NCBI RefSeq assembly: GCF_900177715.1
Contig: NZ_FXWG01000002.1
Coordinates: 496,001 to 560,000 of the forward strand
Reading direction: 5' to 3'
Length of the DNA: 64,000 bases
Source of the DNA: Altererythrobacter xiamenensis
Lineage (GTDB): Bacteria > Pseudomonadota > Alphaproteobacteria > Sphingomonadales > Sphingomonadaceae
Positions 41,631 to 50,546 of this stretch are shown in pieces (positions within the stretch are counted from its first letter, which is position 1; each line of letters starts with the position of its first letter). The position numbers were made by a program, and so were the translations under genes. The notes below the pieces were generated by a model. The model made no database searches, was not told the origin of the DNA, and saw only the letters and a program-made list of their open reading frames with translations.

Positions 41631-42014
41631 TCAATATTCAGAAGCCAGCATGATGGTGAGCACCCGCCGCGTAATAGCAGGATTGGCGGGGTCCTCGCTG
41701 CCGAACCGCAATTCTTGGTCGTAGGCATCGATCTTCCAGAACACGGTCTCGGCAGGTCGCGCCGGTCGCGTGGTCGTCCAGCGACCATCGATGTCCTTAT
41801 AGATCGCCCCGAAATCGCGCTCGCCATAAGGATCATTGTCCTGTGTGAAGGCGTCGAAGGTTTCGACCAGTTCGCGCACCCGCGACTGATCTTCTTCGGG
41901 CAAGGTTCGGAAGCCTTCGGTTGCAACCGCAACACAGGCAAGGCCCATCGCCTGCCGCGCCCTATCATTGAGCTGGGCAATCCTCTCGCTGCGGGAAAGG
42001 GTGTCAGCGGTCAC
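41631..42014 (-). CDS. DUF3768 family protein
   Basis: The 127-residue product matches DUF3768: IAQLNDRARQAM, then FDAFTQDNDPYGERDFGAIY, FWKIDAYDQELRFGSEDPANP and RVLTIMLASEY. The family is common on plasmids and mobile elements of alphaproteobacteria and has no assigned role. It overlaps the upstream 62-residue gene by four bases (ATGA type), so the two are translationally linked. Confidence 0.88.
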   Translation of the reverse strand: MTADTLSRSERIAQLNDRARQAMGLACVAVATEGFRTLPEEDQSRVRELVETFDAFTQDNDPYGERDFGAIYKDIDGRWTTTRPARPAETVFWKIDAYDQELRFGSEDPANPAITRRVLTIMLASEY

Positions 42015-42199
42015 TGCACCGCCCTCCCGCCATACTCACAAATATCGACCAGCTCGCCGAAATCCTCACGCTCACCCAGTTCCTCGGCAAGGCGCTGCAC
42101 CGTTCCGAACGGCAAGCCGTTCTCGTTGGCCAGCATCCGCAACCAGTCTTCGCGGCACTCGGCCCCGCAAGCACGGTAGTTCAAGATTGGATCACCCAT
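42011..42199 (-). CDS. Small hypothetical protein upstream of DUF3768
   Basis: The 62-residue product begins [28 protein letters not shown] and ends in a Glu/Asp-rich helix. Two cysteines near the N-terminus could bind metal. GGAGGGCAG lies upstream of the ATG at 42199, which is better than extending into the GC-rich leader. It overlaps the DUF3768 gene by four bases. Confidence 0.72.
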   Translation of the reverse strand: MGDPILNYRACGAECREDWLRMLANENGLPFGTVQRLAEELGEREDFGELVDICEYGGRAVQ

Positions 42200-42825
42200 T
42201 TTCTGCCCTCCTTCGGCTGAAAGCCGCATCCGACACGCGGCATGCGGCCTGCCTTCCGGCGAGGATGGGAGGGGGAGGGAAAACCGGAATCGATGCCCTG
42301 GCGCGGGCCAGCGGGCGAAGCCCGCCACAACGGGGACGTCTATTTCCGGTTTCGGGAACGAGAGGGCAAAGCCCTTGGTGTTCCCGCCAGGGATCGCCCA
42401 GCGATCCAGCAGGAACGGCACCCTTGCAACGGCGCGAAGCCGACGGAGGCCCTGCGCGCGCGATCAGTGCGCCAGCGGGACTACGGCAATGAGAGAGGCA
42501 AGAGTGCCTGCGGGTTAGCTCAAAGATGCCGCGCCCTCAGGAGCGCAGAATGCGCGGGACAGAGCGCGTCCACCAGGAATTCCCGCTCCGCTTCAAACTG
42601 CTCCTGATCGTCACCCGGATGGGCCGGGACTAAAGGCCCGGTCTGCGCCAGCGGATAGAGCAGGTTGCCCGGCAGGGCAGCCCTTTGTGTTCCTCCTCAA
42701 AGAACGGCTATCATTGCCGCAACGAGATCCAAGACGAATACTCTATGGATTCCGAATTGTTTAGGCGTATTGGTAGCTTAAGCGAATGGCCGTAGGCCAA
42801 ATAAGGCGATCCGCGAGGGGGACAA
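42200..42825. other. Long gap before the defence genes
   Basis: The gap is 626 bases. The left two-thirds is GC-rich and holds several short inverted repeats (for example GGGATCGCCCAGCGATCC near 42394) but no convincing plus-strand gene. The minus strand at 42520-42696 is coding-like but lacks an ATG, and is listed separately. The right 100 bases are AT-richer and lead to GAGGGGGACAA, the ribosome site of the ATPase gene. Confidence 0.5.
42520..42696 (-). pseudogene. Coding-like stretch without an AUG start
   Basis: The frame reads (from 42675) LPGNLLYPLAQTGPLVPAHP, then an acidic EQFEAEREFLVDALCP region, and ends ALLRARHL before TGA at 42520-42522. The composition is protein-like, but the frame has no ATG, GTG or TTG at a sensible place before an upstream TGA (42697-42699). 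GGAGGAAC sits before a CTG at 42675. It is either a gene with a rare CTG start or a 5'-truncated remnant. Confidence 0.35.
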
Positions 42826-44169
42826 ATGGCCGGCGTAGAACCTCATATCAATGCCATGCCTACCAAGGCGTTCTTTGTAGATATGTTGGTGAAGGACATA
42901 CCTCTCGAGCGAGCTATACTCGATCTTGTCGACAACTGCATAGACGGAGCGAAGCGCCTTCGCCCGGCCGATGAACCGGACTTCACGGGACTACAGGTAG
43001 CCCTAAGCCTCAACGGTGAGGAGTTTGTAATCGAAGATAACTGTGGCGGTTTCGACGTGGCGACTGCCCAGAATTATGCCTTCAGATTCGGCAGGCCATC
43101 CGAGGCGAAATCGACTGACTACTCAATCGGTCAGTTTGGCGTTGGAATGAAGCGGGCCCTGTTCAAATTCGGTCGATACTTCGAAGTCCATTCAACGACA
43201 CGAAATCAGAAGTGGTCGATGACAGTAAATGTCAATGAATGGGAGGAGGCTCCGGAATGGGTTTTCGACTTCGACGAAATTATCGAAGATCAGGAATTCC
43301 CAATGGAGGACTGTGGGACAAGAATCATCGTCCGAGAACTGAGGCCGGAGGTCTCGTCGCGGTTTGGCGGAGAGTATTTTAGGCGCCAACTTTCTGAGAT
43401 GATACGCTCTCATCAAAGACAATTTTTAGCCTCCGGTCTCGCCATAGAGTTCGATGGGACCCACCTCACAAATACCGAATTGAAGATTAGAACGGGCGGT
43501 AAATTCAATCCGGCGATTGAGGAGTTTTCCTACGACGAAGAGACTGAAGCCCCAATTCTCGTCCGAATCGTTGCCGGACTATCTGAATCGATCCCATCAG
43601 AGGCAGGATGGTACATCGTCTGCAACGGTCGCGTGATCCTATCGGCTGATCGCTCGGACCAGACTGGTTGGGGTTCGGTGGCGGATCAAAAGGTCGGCAT
43701 TCCAAAATATCACAATCAATACGCTCGCTTTCGCGGCGTTGTCTTCTTCAACTGTAGATCGTCCAGCAAGCTTCCTTGGAACACAACGAAGACGGGTCTC
43801 GATGCATCGTCGGCTGTCTGGCAGGCCACATTCCCAAAAATGTTGGATCACACTCGAACGGTTATCAAGTTCCTCAATTCTCTAGATGAAGAAATTGAGG
43901 AGTACGGACGATCTGCAGCGCCATTGCTTTCAGCATTGAGCCGTGAAACGCAGGCACAGGAGGTAGAGAAATTCAAAGGGTCGCGGTCATTCTCCTGGAA
44001 TACTTCACCTCGTGCTCCAGGCCCGAAAATGACGAAGATCCAGTATTCGCGCGAGGCGAGTAAGATTCGCACCCTTATGACGGCCTTGGGCGTCGGAAGT
44101 GCAAAGGCAGTGGGCGAATCGACCTTTGACATAATCTACAAAGAGCAAGCCGAAGGCGAAGAAGAGTAA
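42826..44169 (+). CDS. GHKL-type ATPase (candidate defence protein)
   Basis: The 447-residue protein has a GHKL ATPase domain. The N-box is ERAILDLVDNCIDGA (28-42), the G1 motif EDNCGG (70-75) and the G2 motif GQFGVGMKR (102-110), as in MORC, MutL, Hsp90 and histidine kinases. The rest has no recognised domain. Its stop overlaps by one base the start of a methyltransferase-like gene. Base composition is less GC-rich than the core genes, suggesting transfer. Together with the next two genes it forms a candidate antiphage module; this is inference from position in a defence island. Confidence 0.85.
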   Translation: MAGVEPHINAMPTKAFFVDMLVKDIPLERAILDLVDNCIDGAKRLRPADEPDFTGLQVALSLNGEEFVIEDNCGGFDVATAQNYAFRFGRPSEAKSTDYSIGQFGVGMKRALFKFGRYFEVHSTTRNQKWSMTVNVNEWEEAPEWVFDFDEIIEDQEFPMEDCGTRIIVRELRPEVSSRFGGEYFRRQLSEMIRSHQRQFLASGLAIEFDGTHLTNTELKIRTGGKFNPAIEEFSYDEETEAPILVRIVAGLSESIPSEAGWYIVCNGRVILSADRSDQTGWGSVADQKVGIPKYHNQYARFRGVVFFNCRSSSKLPWNTTKTGLDASSAVWQATFPKMLDHTRTVIKFLNSLDEEIEEYGRSAAPLLSALSRETQAQEVEKFKGSRSFSWNTSPRAPGPKMTKIQYSREASKIRTLMTALGVGSAKAVGESTFDIIYKEQAEGEEE

Positions 44170-45137
44170 TGACGGCTAGCTATCAGCTCATTGATTATTC
44201 TGTGAGGCCGGCGAAGTTCGCCGAGCGCAAGATGCTCAGCGAAATGCTTGGTCGACTGAAGGTATTCGGTTCGCTCGAGACATACCGATATATTGGCTTC
44301 GGTTCGATCTGGTTCTCAGATTGTGTGCTTTTCCATCGCGCGCTCGGTATTGAGCATATGGTGTCGATTGAGCGCGAACTCGAGCACGAGGCTCGTTTCG
44401 AATTCAACAACCCATACCGTGGTATCGAACTCAGAATGGGCGAGTCCACAGATGTGTTGCCTGGACTCGATTGGAACCAAAGGTCAATCGTCTGGCTCGA
44501 CTATGACGACCCTCTTTCCCCTGCGATCCTCGACGATGTTCGAACTGTCGCAACAAGGGCGAGTCCAGGAACGGCGCTTATTGTTTCAGTGCAATCCCAT
44601 AAGCTTTTCGACAATCAAGACCCCGACGAGCAACCTATTCACATCGACGACCGCGCCAAGTTTCAGCAGTTTTTCGGCGATGCGCGCACACCTCCAGAAA
44701 TGGAGCCGGTCGATCTTCGAGGTTGGACATTATCGAGCACTTCTCGTCGCATTATCCGTTTGGAAATCGAAGAGGGATTACGCCAAGTGAACGCCGCGCG
44801 TGGGCAGGGGCAGAGGCTGCAATTCCGTCAAATTGCTGCCTTCGAATATGCCGACGGCGCGAAAATGACTACCATTGCCGGTGTCTTCACGGATGAAGGG
44901 CAGAATGGGTTGTTCGAAGGTGCAGGCTTCAGGGAGCTAGCGTTCTTCCGAGAGGGTGATGAGGCTCTTCGCATCAACGTTCCGATGCTTACACCCCGCG
45001 AAATGAGGCATTTGGACCGAAGCCTCCCTTGCCCCGACGGTGCCGAAATTGATCGAGGCCCAATTCCTCAAAGGGAGACAAATCATTACGCGAAGCTCTA
45101 TCGCTATCTCCCGAATTTCGCATCTTATGAACTCTAA
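44169..45137 (+). CDS. Methyltransferase-like partner of the GHKL ATPase
   Basis: The 322-residue protein is not firmly classified. It reads like a Rossmann methyltransferase: YRYIGFGSIWFSD (39-51) as motif I, MVSIERE with Glu68 as the acidic end of strand 2, RMGESTDVLPGL, VWLDYDDPL (Asp111) as motif IV and PGTALIVSVQSH. A C-terminal extension of about 120 residues follows. There is no signal or membrane segment. Overlap with the ATPase gene implies coupled translation and probably a complex. A role as a modification enzyme or NAD/SAM-binding sensor is possible; neither is shown. Confidence 0.75.
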   Translation: MTASYQLIDYSVRPAKFAERKMLSEMLGRLKVFGSLETYRYIGFGSIWFSDCVLFHRALGIEHMVSIERELEHEARFEFNNPYRGIELRMGESTDVLPGLDWNQRSIVWLDYDDPLSPAILDDVRTVATRASPGTALIVSVQSHKLFDNQDPDEQPIHIDDRAKFQQFFGDARTPPEMEPVDLRGWTLSSTSRRIIRLEIEEGLRQVNAARGQGQRLQFRQIAAFEYADGAKMTTIAGVFTDEGQNGLFEGAGFRELAFFREGDEALRINVPMLTPREMRHLDRSLPCPDGAEIDRGPIPQRETNHYAKLYRYLPNFASYEL

Positions 45138-45183
45138 TGCTGTTGGGGAACTCGGGTGCATGCCTTCAGATTGCAGCCTTGCA

Positions 45184-45303
45184 ACTGAGACTCAGTAATG
45201 TCTCTGTAGGTTACACTCCTGACAGAGTGGAAAGGCCGTGATTGGGGCCGAAGCCCGGCAGAGCAAGAAGGCATATTCTGAAACCCCTTTCAATTTGAAG
45301 GGG
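45184..45303. other. Intergenic hairpins before the DUF6119 gene
   Basis: The 235-base gap contains a perfect 13-base palindrome ACTGAGACTCAGT (45184-45196) and a second imperfect hairpin CCCCTTTCAA/TTTGAAGGGG (45284-45303). They may act as terminator or promoter elements separating the ATPase pair from the DUF6119 gene. No gene is seen in the gap. Confidence 0.4.
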
Positions 45304-45372
45304 GGCAACTTCATTTCAATTCGTTTCTCTTTACACTTCTATGGGTTAGGTTCCATCGAATAGGAAAGCAGA

Positions 45373-47001
45373 ATGGCCCAAGAGCCCGAAAAAAAGATCA
45401 AATATTCGATTCACCTCGCGTCGGAGTCCGTGAAGGACCTCGCCGATTTCCTCACAGAAAATGCAAGAGCTAAATCGATTCAGATTGAATTGCGCAAGGC
45501 CTTTCCGTTTGAGTGCGCCTTGTATCACAAGCCGACTATCAACTCGGTGCCCGGTTGGGCGACGAAGCTCGATGATTTCTTCGAAATTGACGGGAAGATT
45601 CGGTCGGCTTCATCGGCCGCTGTGGTGCTGTTCAAATGCAAGAACAGGGTATTCGCCTGCTCGTACGGACATGGCCATACCATGCTCAATAGCGATAGGC
45701 GGGAGAATGATTTCGGGTTGTTGGTGGCGGCCAATTCACTTTCAGACGAGAATGTAAAACTGGTCGAGAAAGCCAACCTCGGTAGTGTCATCCGCGATGC
45801 AACTCAGGCGGCGGGTATTACGAGGCTTCAGGAGTTCAATGTCGATAGAGCGCTGAGCCTTGTTCGGAAACTTAGCGGCAACGCGAAGGACGGTAACTCC
45901 GCGCTTAGTGGAGCCAGTTCGATTACACTGATATCCGACAAAGATGTCGGCGAGCTCCATGAGCTCGGAGAAGCGCTCCTAGATTTATACAGCGCGACCA
46001 GCTACAAAAAGACGGCGTTTGGGATTATCGACAAGATCAAACCCGTTCTTGATGTGATGCTCGTAAAAAAGCTCGACCAGGCGCTTCTGGACGATTTGAA
46101 TTCCGAAGATCCGTCCTTCGAGCTTGGGGCACCAGAAATCGATACCGAGCCAATCGGCTACATGACGATATCGGGAGCAAAGTCTCGGGCACAATACCCC
46201 GACATCTCGCTAGCTACGTTTCTTGATGTGGTTGGCGATCTGGAAACGACGGACGATCTTCACGCGTACTGCGTCGTGACCCACAACATCGATGGAACGC
46301 ATCGCTTGAAGGAATGGACGCTTTACAGGGGGCTTGTTGGTTCAATCGTCGATGGGACGAAAAGATATGCTCTGAATGAGGGGAAATGGTACCGGATCGA
46401 TGAGGCTCTACAAAAGTCGGCCAACGACGCGTTCGCGAAGGCATCGAAGGGTTGGGACAAGGCATACTTGCCGTGGCCAATCATTACGCGCGGGAAAAAG
46501 GGTAAGACCTCTGTTTATGAACCAGAGGGCGACTTCAACAAGCGTGTAGCGAACGCCGATCCTAACTTGTTGCTATTTGACGCGGACCTCGTTCCAATTC
46601 CCAACACGCCGGGGCCGGGTGTCGAAATTTGCGACCTATTCGAGGTGAAGCAAAAAAGGCTCATCCACGTCAAGAAGAGCGGTCGGCGATCAAGCGTGAT
46701 CAGCCACTTCCTCACTCAGGGCATGAACTCAGCCAAATTTTTGCGAACATATGACCAGATACGGAATGAGTTTTTCAACCGCTTGGAGAAGCTCGTCGAC
46801 CCAGCGACACTCGCTGATCTTCAGAACTCATTCCCATACGATTGGACTGTCGAATTCAAATTTGGGGATTTCCCCAATCAGTCAGGTGACTACACGATCC
46901 CCTTCTTTTCGCGTGTGACGCTCGATGAAACAAAGCGCGAAATCGAAGCCCTTGGGTACAAGGCTGTCGAGGTGTCTTTCATCAAGCTATCTAACCCGTA
47001 A
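45373..47001 (+). CDS. DUF6119 / TIGR04141 family protein
   Basis: The 542-residue protein resembles the sporadically distributed TIGR04141 (DUF6119) family. Recognisable parts are FACSYGHGHTML near residue 95, the GKWYRID segment, and CDLFEVKQKRLIHVKKSGRRSSVISHFLTQGMNSA in the C-terminal third. Such proteins occur in defence islands beside restriction systems; the biochemical role is unknown. The lysine/arginine pattern of VKKSGRRSS is compatible with nucleic-acid contact or nuclease activity, which is speculative. It is convergent with the restriction genes, whose end is 15 bases away. Confidence 0.8.
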   Translation: MAQEPEKKIKYSIHLASESVKDLADFLTENARAKSIQIELRKAFPFECALYHKPTINSVPGWATKLDDFFEIDGKIRSASSAAVVLFKCKNRVFACSYGHGHTMLNSDRRENDFGLLVAANSLSDENVKLVEKANLGSVIRDATQAAGITRLQEFNVDRALSLVRKLSGNAKDGNSALSGASSITLISDKDVGELHELGEALLDLYSATSYKKTAFGIIDKIKPVLDVMLVKKLDQALLDDLNSEDPSFELGAPEIDTEPIGYMTISGAKSRAQYPDISLATFLDVVGDLETTDDLHAYCVVTHNIDGTHRLKEWTLYRGLVGSIVDGTKRYALNEGKWYRIDEALQKSANDAFAKASKGWDKAYLPWPIITRGKKGKTSVYEPEGDFNKRVANADPNLLLFDADLVPIPNTPGPGVEICDLFEVKQKRLIHVKKSGRRSSVISHFLTQGMNSAKFLRTYDQIRNEFFNRLEKLVDPATLADLQNSFPYDWTVEFKFGDFPNQSGDYTIPFFSRVTLDETKREIEALGYKAVEVSFIKLSNP

Positions 47002-47016
47002 TCGAACGATGACCGG

Positions 47017-47808
47017 TCAATCGCGATAGTCCCGTATCGCGTTCTGATCGAGTTTCTTTGCCGGTACGAGTTTGTAGTGCCGCTCTTCGACGACTTTGAT
47101 TTCCTCGTTCTGTATCGTCAACTCGAAGAGCGCGACGATATCGTCGTCCATGAATTGCGCCGCAATCGCCTTGCACCGCATGCCTGGGAATTTCTGCTCA
47201 ACGAACCTGATATCTTGCGTCGCCTGCACGATGCCGATCTGGTCCTTCCCGCCTTTGGCCTGGACAGGAATGATGTAGTGGCAGCCGCGCTTGTCGATCC
47301 CGACGTAGAGCTCATCGATCTCGATCTGGCCGATCCCTTTGACGGTCGTGCGTAGATGGTTTTGCAGGCTGTAGGTGGTGAGGCTAAGAAAGGTGTCTAT
47401 CAAGCGATTATACCGGACAATCGCCAAGAGCGCTTGCTCGTCGTCGAGCGCGTAGGCGCGAATGACCTCGGGCGTGGCATCGGGGATATCGATGCGAGCA
47501 AGATCATCGCGCGGAATGACGCGGCTGATCTTGACGAGTGAAAAGCGGTAACGTGATCGCCCTGCAAGCTCGATAATCCATTCCATCCCTTCAGGCTGGG
47601 TCGCGACGATCTGGGCGGGCAGATCGTTCCTGAACCGGAAGGAATAGATCACATCCCCAACATTGTCCGGAAGTGCGATATCCAATGTCACGGCAGCGTC
47701 TTTGATTTCCTGCCGGGTGAAATCCAACGCGGTTGCCCCAGGGCTATAGTGATCTAAGAAAATCTTCTCGATCAGCGCCTCGTAGCGGTTTGGACTCTTC
47801 TTAGGCAT
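47017..47808 (-). CDS. Probable type II restriction endonuclease
   Basis: The 263-residue protein has a PD-(D/E)xK-like core in its second half: EIDE (163-166) and, after a strand, VQAKGG with Gln183 and Lys185. Q-x-K instead of E-x-K is seen in some restriction and repair nucleases. It overlaps by eight bases the C5-cytosine methylase gene, so the two are translated together, as expected for a restriction-modification pair. The recognised sequence cannot be told from the sequence. Confidence 0.75.
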   Translation of the reverse strand: MPKKSPNRYEALIEKIFLDHYSPGATALDFTRQEIKDAAVTLDIALPDNVGDVIYSFRFRNDLPAQIVATQPEGMEWIIELAGRSRYRFSLVKISRVIPRDDLARIDIPDATPEVIRAYALDDEQALLAIVRYNRLIDTFLSLTTYSLQNHLRTTVKGIGQIEIDELYVGIDKRGCHYIIPVQAKGGKDQIGIVQATQDIRFVEQKFPGMRCKAIAAQFMDDDIVALFELTIQNEEIKVVEERHYKLVPAKKLDQNAIRDYRD

Positions 47809-49132
47809 ATGCAGTCTGCTCAGCCATGCGTTCGCGTTCGATATCGACCTGCTTGCGCTTAGTGGCTCCGCTTTTGCGGTCGCGGCGGCTAGGTAGCGGT
47901 TCGACGCCGAAATAATCGGATGCGCCAGTCAGATCGAAAGACAGCAACTCTTCCTCGCCAAGTGGCAAGACTTGCTCCGGCCTGAGCGGCTTGGCGCCGA
48001 GCGCCTTCATCACTTGTGCCGCAACGGCCCTGGCGAGAGGCGGGGGCACAGCATTTCCGATCTGCCGCGCGCCATGCCACTTGGTGATATTGAAACGAAA
48101 CCAGTCGGGAAAGCCGTGCAAGCGCGCCATTTCTCGTACAGTTACGCAACGATCATAGCGGTAGTGGATCGGCCTCGGGCTCGTGAAGGCTCCTCGTGCG
48201 CCGTCCGTACCGGCGCGCAGCGTATTCGATACGCCGTCATGCGCGAGCTTGTAAAAGCGGCTGATCGGTTCAACCGATCCGGGTTCGGTTTCGGCAAAGC
48301 GATTACGGGAAATGTCAGTATGCTGCGTGCGGTAGCTCGATGTCAGGCTGGTCGGGTCCCAATCTCGAACATATCCGAAGTGCCACGCATCGTTTGTTAA
48401 ACAACGCAACTCAGCGGCGTAATCCGAAGGAGGGCCGAATGAGGTTGTCCGGACAGAATCGGTATTGGCCAGCGTTTGGAACCGGTCGGCATCAGGAAGA
48501 TCGTCAAGCGCGTCCTCGGCAGTCGGGCCGTCCGGAAGGCCTGCAATTGCCTTGTTGCGTCCAGCAAGATTGGTGAATGGCGCAGGATAATCCGGCAATT
48601 TCTCTCCCTTGCGGCACCCGAAGAGAATGAGGCGCTCGCGGAACTGCGGCGTGCCATAATGACCGGCATTAAGCACCTTCCAGGGCAGGCGCACCTCGTA
48701 TCCGACATCATCGAAGGCCTCGACCAGCTCCTTTAGGAAGGCTTTATGTTTTCCCACCGTCAATCCTTTGACGTTTTCGAAAACGAACGTGCGGGCGCGA
48801 AGCTCAGAAACGATCCGCACAAAATCCAGCACAAGCTTGTTACGTGGATCGGCAAGGACACGGTGACCGATGAGCGAAAACCCTTGGCACGGCGCGCCGC
48901 CAAACACGCAATCGACAGTCGTGTTGCCGATCCCGGCGAACTTGCGGATGTCATCGCCGCTAAGGCCAGCGACAGATTGCGGAATGACAGTTGTGTCGGG
49001 GAAATTGTATTTATGGACTGCGCAATGAACGGGATCGATTTCGACCGCTGCGGCAATATCGAATCCGGCCTGCTCGAAACCGAGGCTCAAGCCTCCCGCC
49101 CCTGCAAATAAGTCTATCCCCACCGGTCTCAT
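47801..49132 (-). CDS. DNA (cytosine-5) methyltransferase
   Basis: The 443-residue enzyme has C5-methylase motif I (DLFAGAGGLSLGFEQAGF) and the catalytic motif IV GGAPCQGFS with Cys82. Motif VI ENV lies at 119-121, motif VIII appears as QFRERLILFG and motif X as QIGNAVPPPLA. The target-recognition region lies between about residues 190 and 340. It protects the host from the adjacent endonuclease. A Vsr gene upstream, in the same direction, would repair T-G mismatches from deaminated 5-methylcytosine. Confidence 0.95.
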   Translation of the reverse strand: MRPVGIDLFAGAGGLSLGFEQAGFDIAAAVEIDPVHCAVHKYNFPDTTVIPQSVAGLSGDDIRKFAGIGNTTVDCVFGGAPCQGFSLIGHRVLADPRNKLVLDFVRIVSELRARTFVFENVKGLTVGKHKAFLKELVEAFDDVGYEVRLPWKVLNAGHYGTPQFRERLILFGCRKGEKLPDYPAPFTNLAGRNKAIAGLPDGPTAEDALDDLPDADRFQTLANTDSVRTTSFGPPSDYAAELRCLTNDAWHFGYVRDWDPTSLTSSYRTQHTDISRNRFAETEPGSVEPISRFYKLAHDGVSNTLRAGTDGARGAFTSPRPIHYRYDRCVTVREMARLHGFPDWFRFNITKWHGARQIGNAVPPPLARAVAAQVMKALGAKPLRPEQVLPLGEEELLSFDLTGASDYFGVEPLPSRRDRKSGATKRKQVDIERERMAEQTAYA

Positions 49133-49210
49133 GCACTGCTGTCCTTCAATTTGGTTCTCGTCGATTCATCATTCAGTCTATCGTGGGCTGCCCGGCCTGT
49201 CGATCGAAAT

Positions 49211-49618
49211 TTAGGATTCATCCACAAAGGCTTGTAGGCGCGCTGCGAGCTGTTCGGATTCTTTGATTTCGCATTGCCAAAGGACGAGCACTTGCCACCC
49301 CAACGACTCAAGTTGTTCTTTTTTTGTTCTATCACGTTCCACGTTACGTGCAAGTTTGGGAAGCCAATAATCTGGTCGGGATTTGGGCGGTTGGCCTTTG
49401 GCGCATCCATGGGCATGCCAAAAGCAACCATGAACGAAGATTACCTTCCGGTGGCGGGGTAGGACGATATCAGGTTTGCCAGGTAAGTCTTTGCGGTGAA
49501 GTCGGAAGCGAAGGCCCAAGGCGTGCAGTATCTGCCTAACCTTCATTTCCGGCCCGGTGTTCTTGGTGCCAACGGCTTGCATGATGCGCCGGCGCTGTTC
49601 GGGGCTGCGCGTATCCAC
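49211..49618 (-). CDS. vsr: Very short patch repair endonuclease
   Basis: The 135-residue protein matches Vsr: RRIMQAVGTKNTGPEMKVRQILHALGLRFRLH, then DLPGKPDIVLPRHRKVIFVHGCFWHAHGC with the catalytic Asp and zinc-binding Cys/His residues, and LQRNVERD-like LARNVERDR. It nicks 5' of T in T-G mismatches formed at methylated cytosines. The start is GTG at 49618. It precedes the C5-methylase on the same strand by 78 bases, a common partnership. Confidence 0.93.
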   Translation of the reverse strand: MDTRSPEQRRRIMQAVGTKNTGPEMKVRQILHALGLRFRLHRKDLPGKPDIVLPRHRKVIFVHGCFWHAHGCAKGQPPKSRPDYWLPKLARNVERDRTKKEQLESLGWQVLVLWQCEIKESEQLAARLQAFVDES

Positions 49619-49667
49619 CGGAGCAATCTACCTTCCGGCTGATGCCAAATGAAAGTAGATTTCTAAT

Positions 49668-50546
49668 TCAGTCCGAACGCAAGAACTCAGCAGCTTTGGC
49701 CGCCGCGCTCGCGGCAGTGAAGATCGCCCGGTTGTCGGCCCTAAGCACCTTCAGCCAGCTCGCCAGGTAGCTGGCGTGATCCGGGCGCGGGCTGGCGGAA
49801 AGGCCAAGGTCGCCGCAGAGGAATGCTGAACCAAGCTCGGCCACCAGTTCTTCCATGGCGTAGGCATCGTCGCCGAACCGCTTGCCGAATGTCCGGGCAA
49901 GGCGGTGGTCAGCGCCAGACCAATGGATGAGCTCGTGCATCAAGGTTGCGTACCAGTTCTGCGCCGCGCTGCCGCTGGCCGTTGCGAAGAACCGCTCGCG
50001 GTCTGGCATGGTGATCGTGTCGGTAGAAGGGGTGTAGTGAGCGCTATCGCCATGGATGCGCACGCTGGCACCTGTGCCCGCAACGAAGCTGTCCGCCTGC
50101 GGGATAGGGTCGAAGTCTTCGCCGTCCGGCACTTCGGGCAGAGCGTAGCCCTCGACCTGGCTGGCGTTAAACACGTGCGAGGCCTGCGCGAAGATGCGGG
50201 TCGAGCTGTCTCTTTCCTCGGCTTGATCGTCATTGCGCTTATCAAAGACCTTGTAGAACACGATGGGCGAAGCCTTCTCGCCCTTGCGAACCTGAGCACC
50301 GAGTGACTGCCACTGGCGATAGGTCGCCCAAAGACCGTGCCCGAAGTCTTGCGCTTCGGCGCTCGCCCAAAGGGCAAGTACGTTGACGCCGCGATAGGCT
50401 TTCCCGGTCGCTGCATTTTTGGGTCGCGAAAGCGGCGCGGTGCTGCGATGCCAAGGGAGCGAAAACTTGTCGGTGCCGCGTTCAAGGGCGGCGATGATCT
50501 GGTTGGTGATCGTGTCGTAAATGCTGGCGGTTGTGGTGCTAGCCAT
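49668..50546 (-). CDS. ArdC-like antirestriction zincin protein
   Basis: The 292-residue protein has the ArdC N-terminal ssDNA-binding domain (IITNQIIAALERGTDKFSLPWHR, KGEKASPIVFYK) and a zincin-like metalloprotease domain with HELIH (in LMHELIHWSGADHR). ArdC protects incoming single-stranded element DNA from restriction during conjugation. GAAGGATC precedes the ATG. It is the first gene of the mobilisation block; the relaxase is downstream on the same strand. Confidence 0.92.
   Translation of the reverse strand: MASTTTASIYDTITNQIIAALERGTDKFSLPWHRSTAPLSRPKNAATGKAYRGVNVLALWASAEAQDFGHGLWATYRQWQSLGAQVRKGEKASPIVFYKVFDKRNDDQAEERDSSTRIFAQASHVFNASQVEGYALPEVPDGEDFDPIPQADSFVAGTGASVRIHGDSAHYTPSTDTITMPDRERFFATASGSAAQNWYATLMHELIHWSGADHRLARTFGKRFGDDAYAMEELVAELGSAFLCGDLGLSASPRPDHASYLASWLKVLRADNRAIFTAASAAAKAAEFLRSD

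Noticed and set aside
42242-42607. 121-codon plus-strand frame in the gap before the GHKL gene
   Set aside because: Arg/Gly/Pro-rich mirror composition, no ribosome site, and it overlaps the better minus-strand coding-like stretch.
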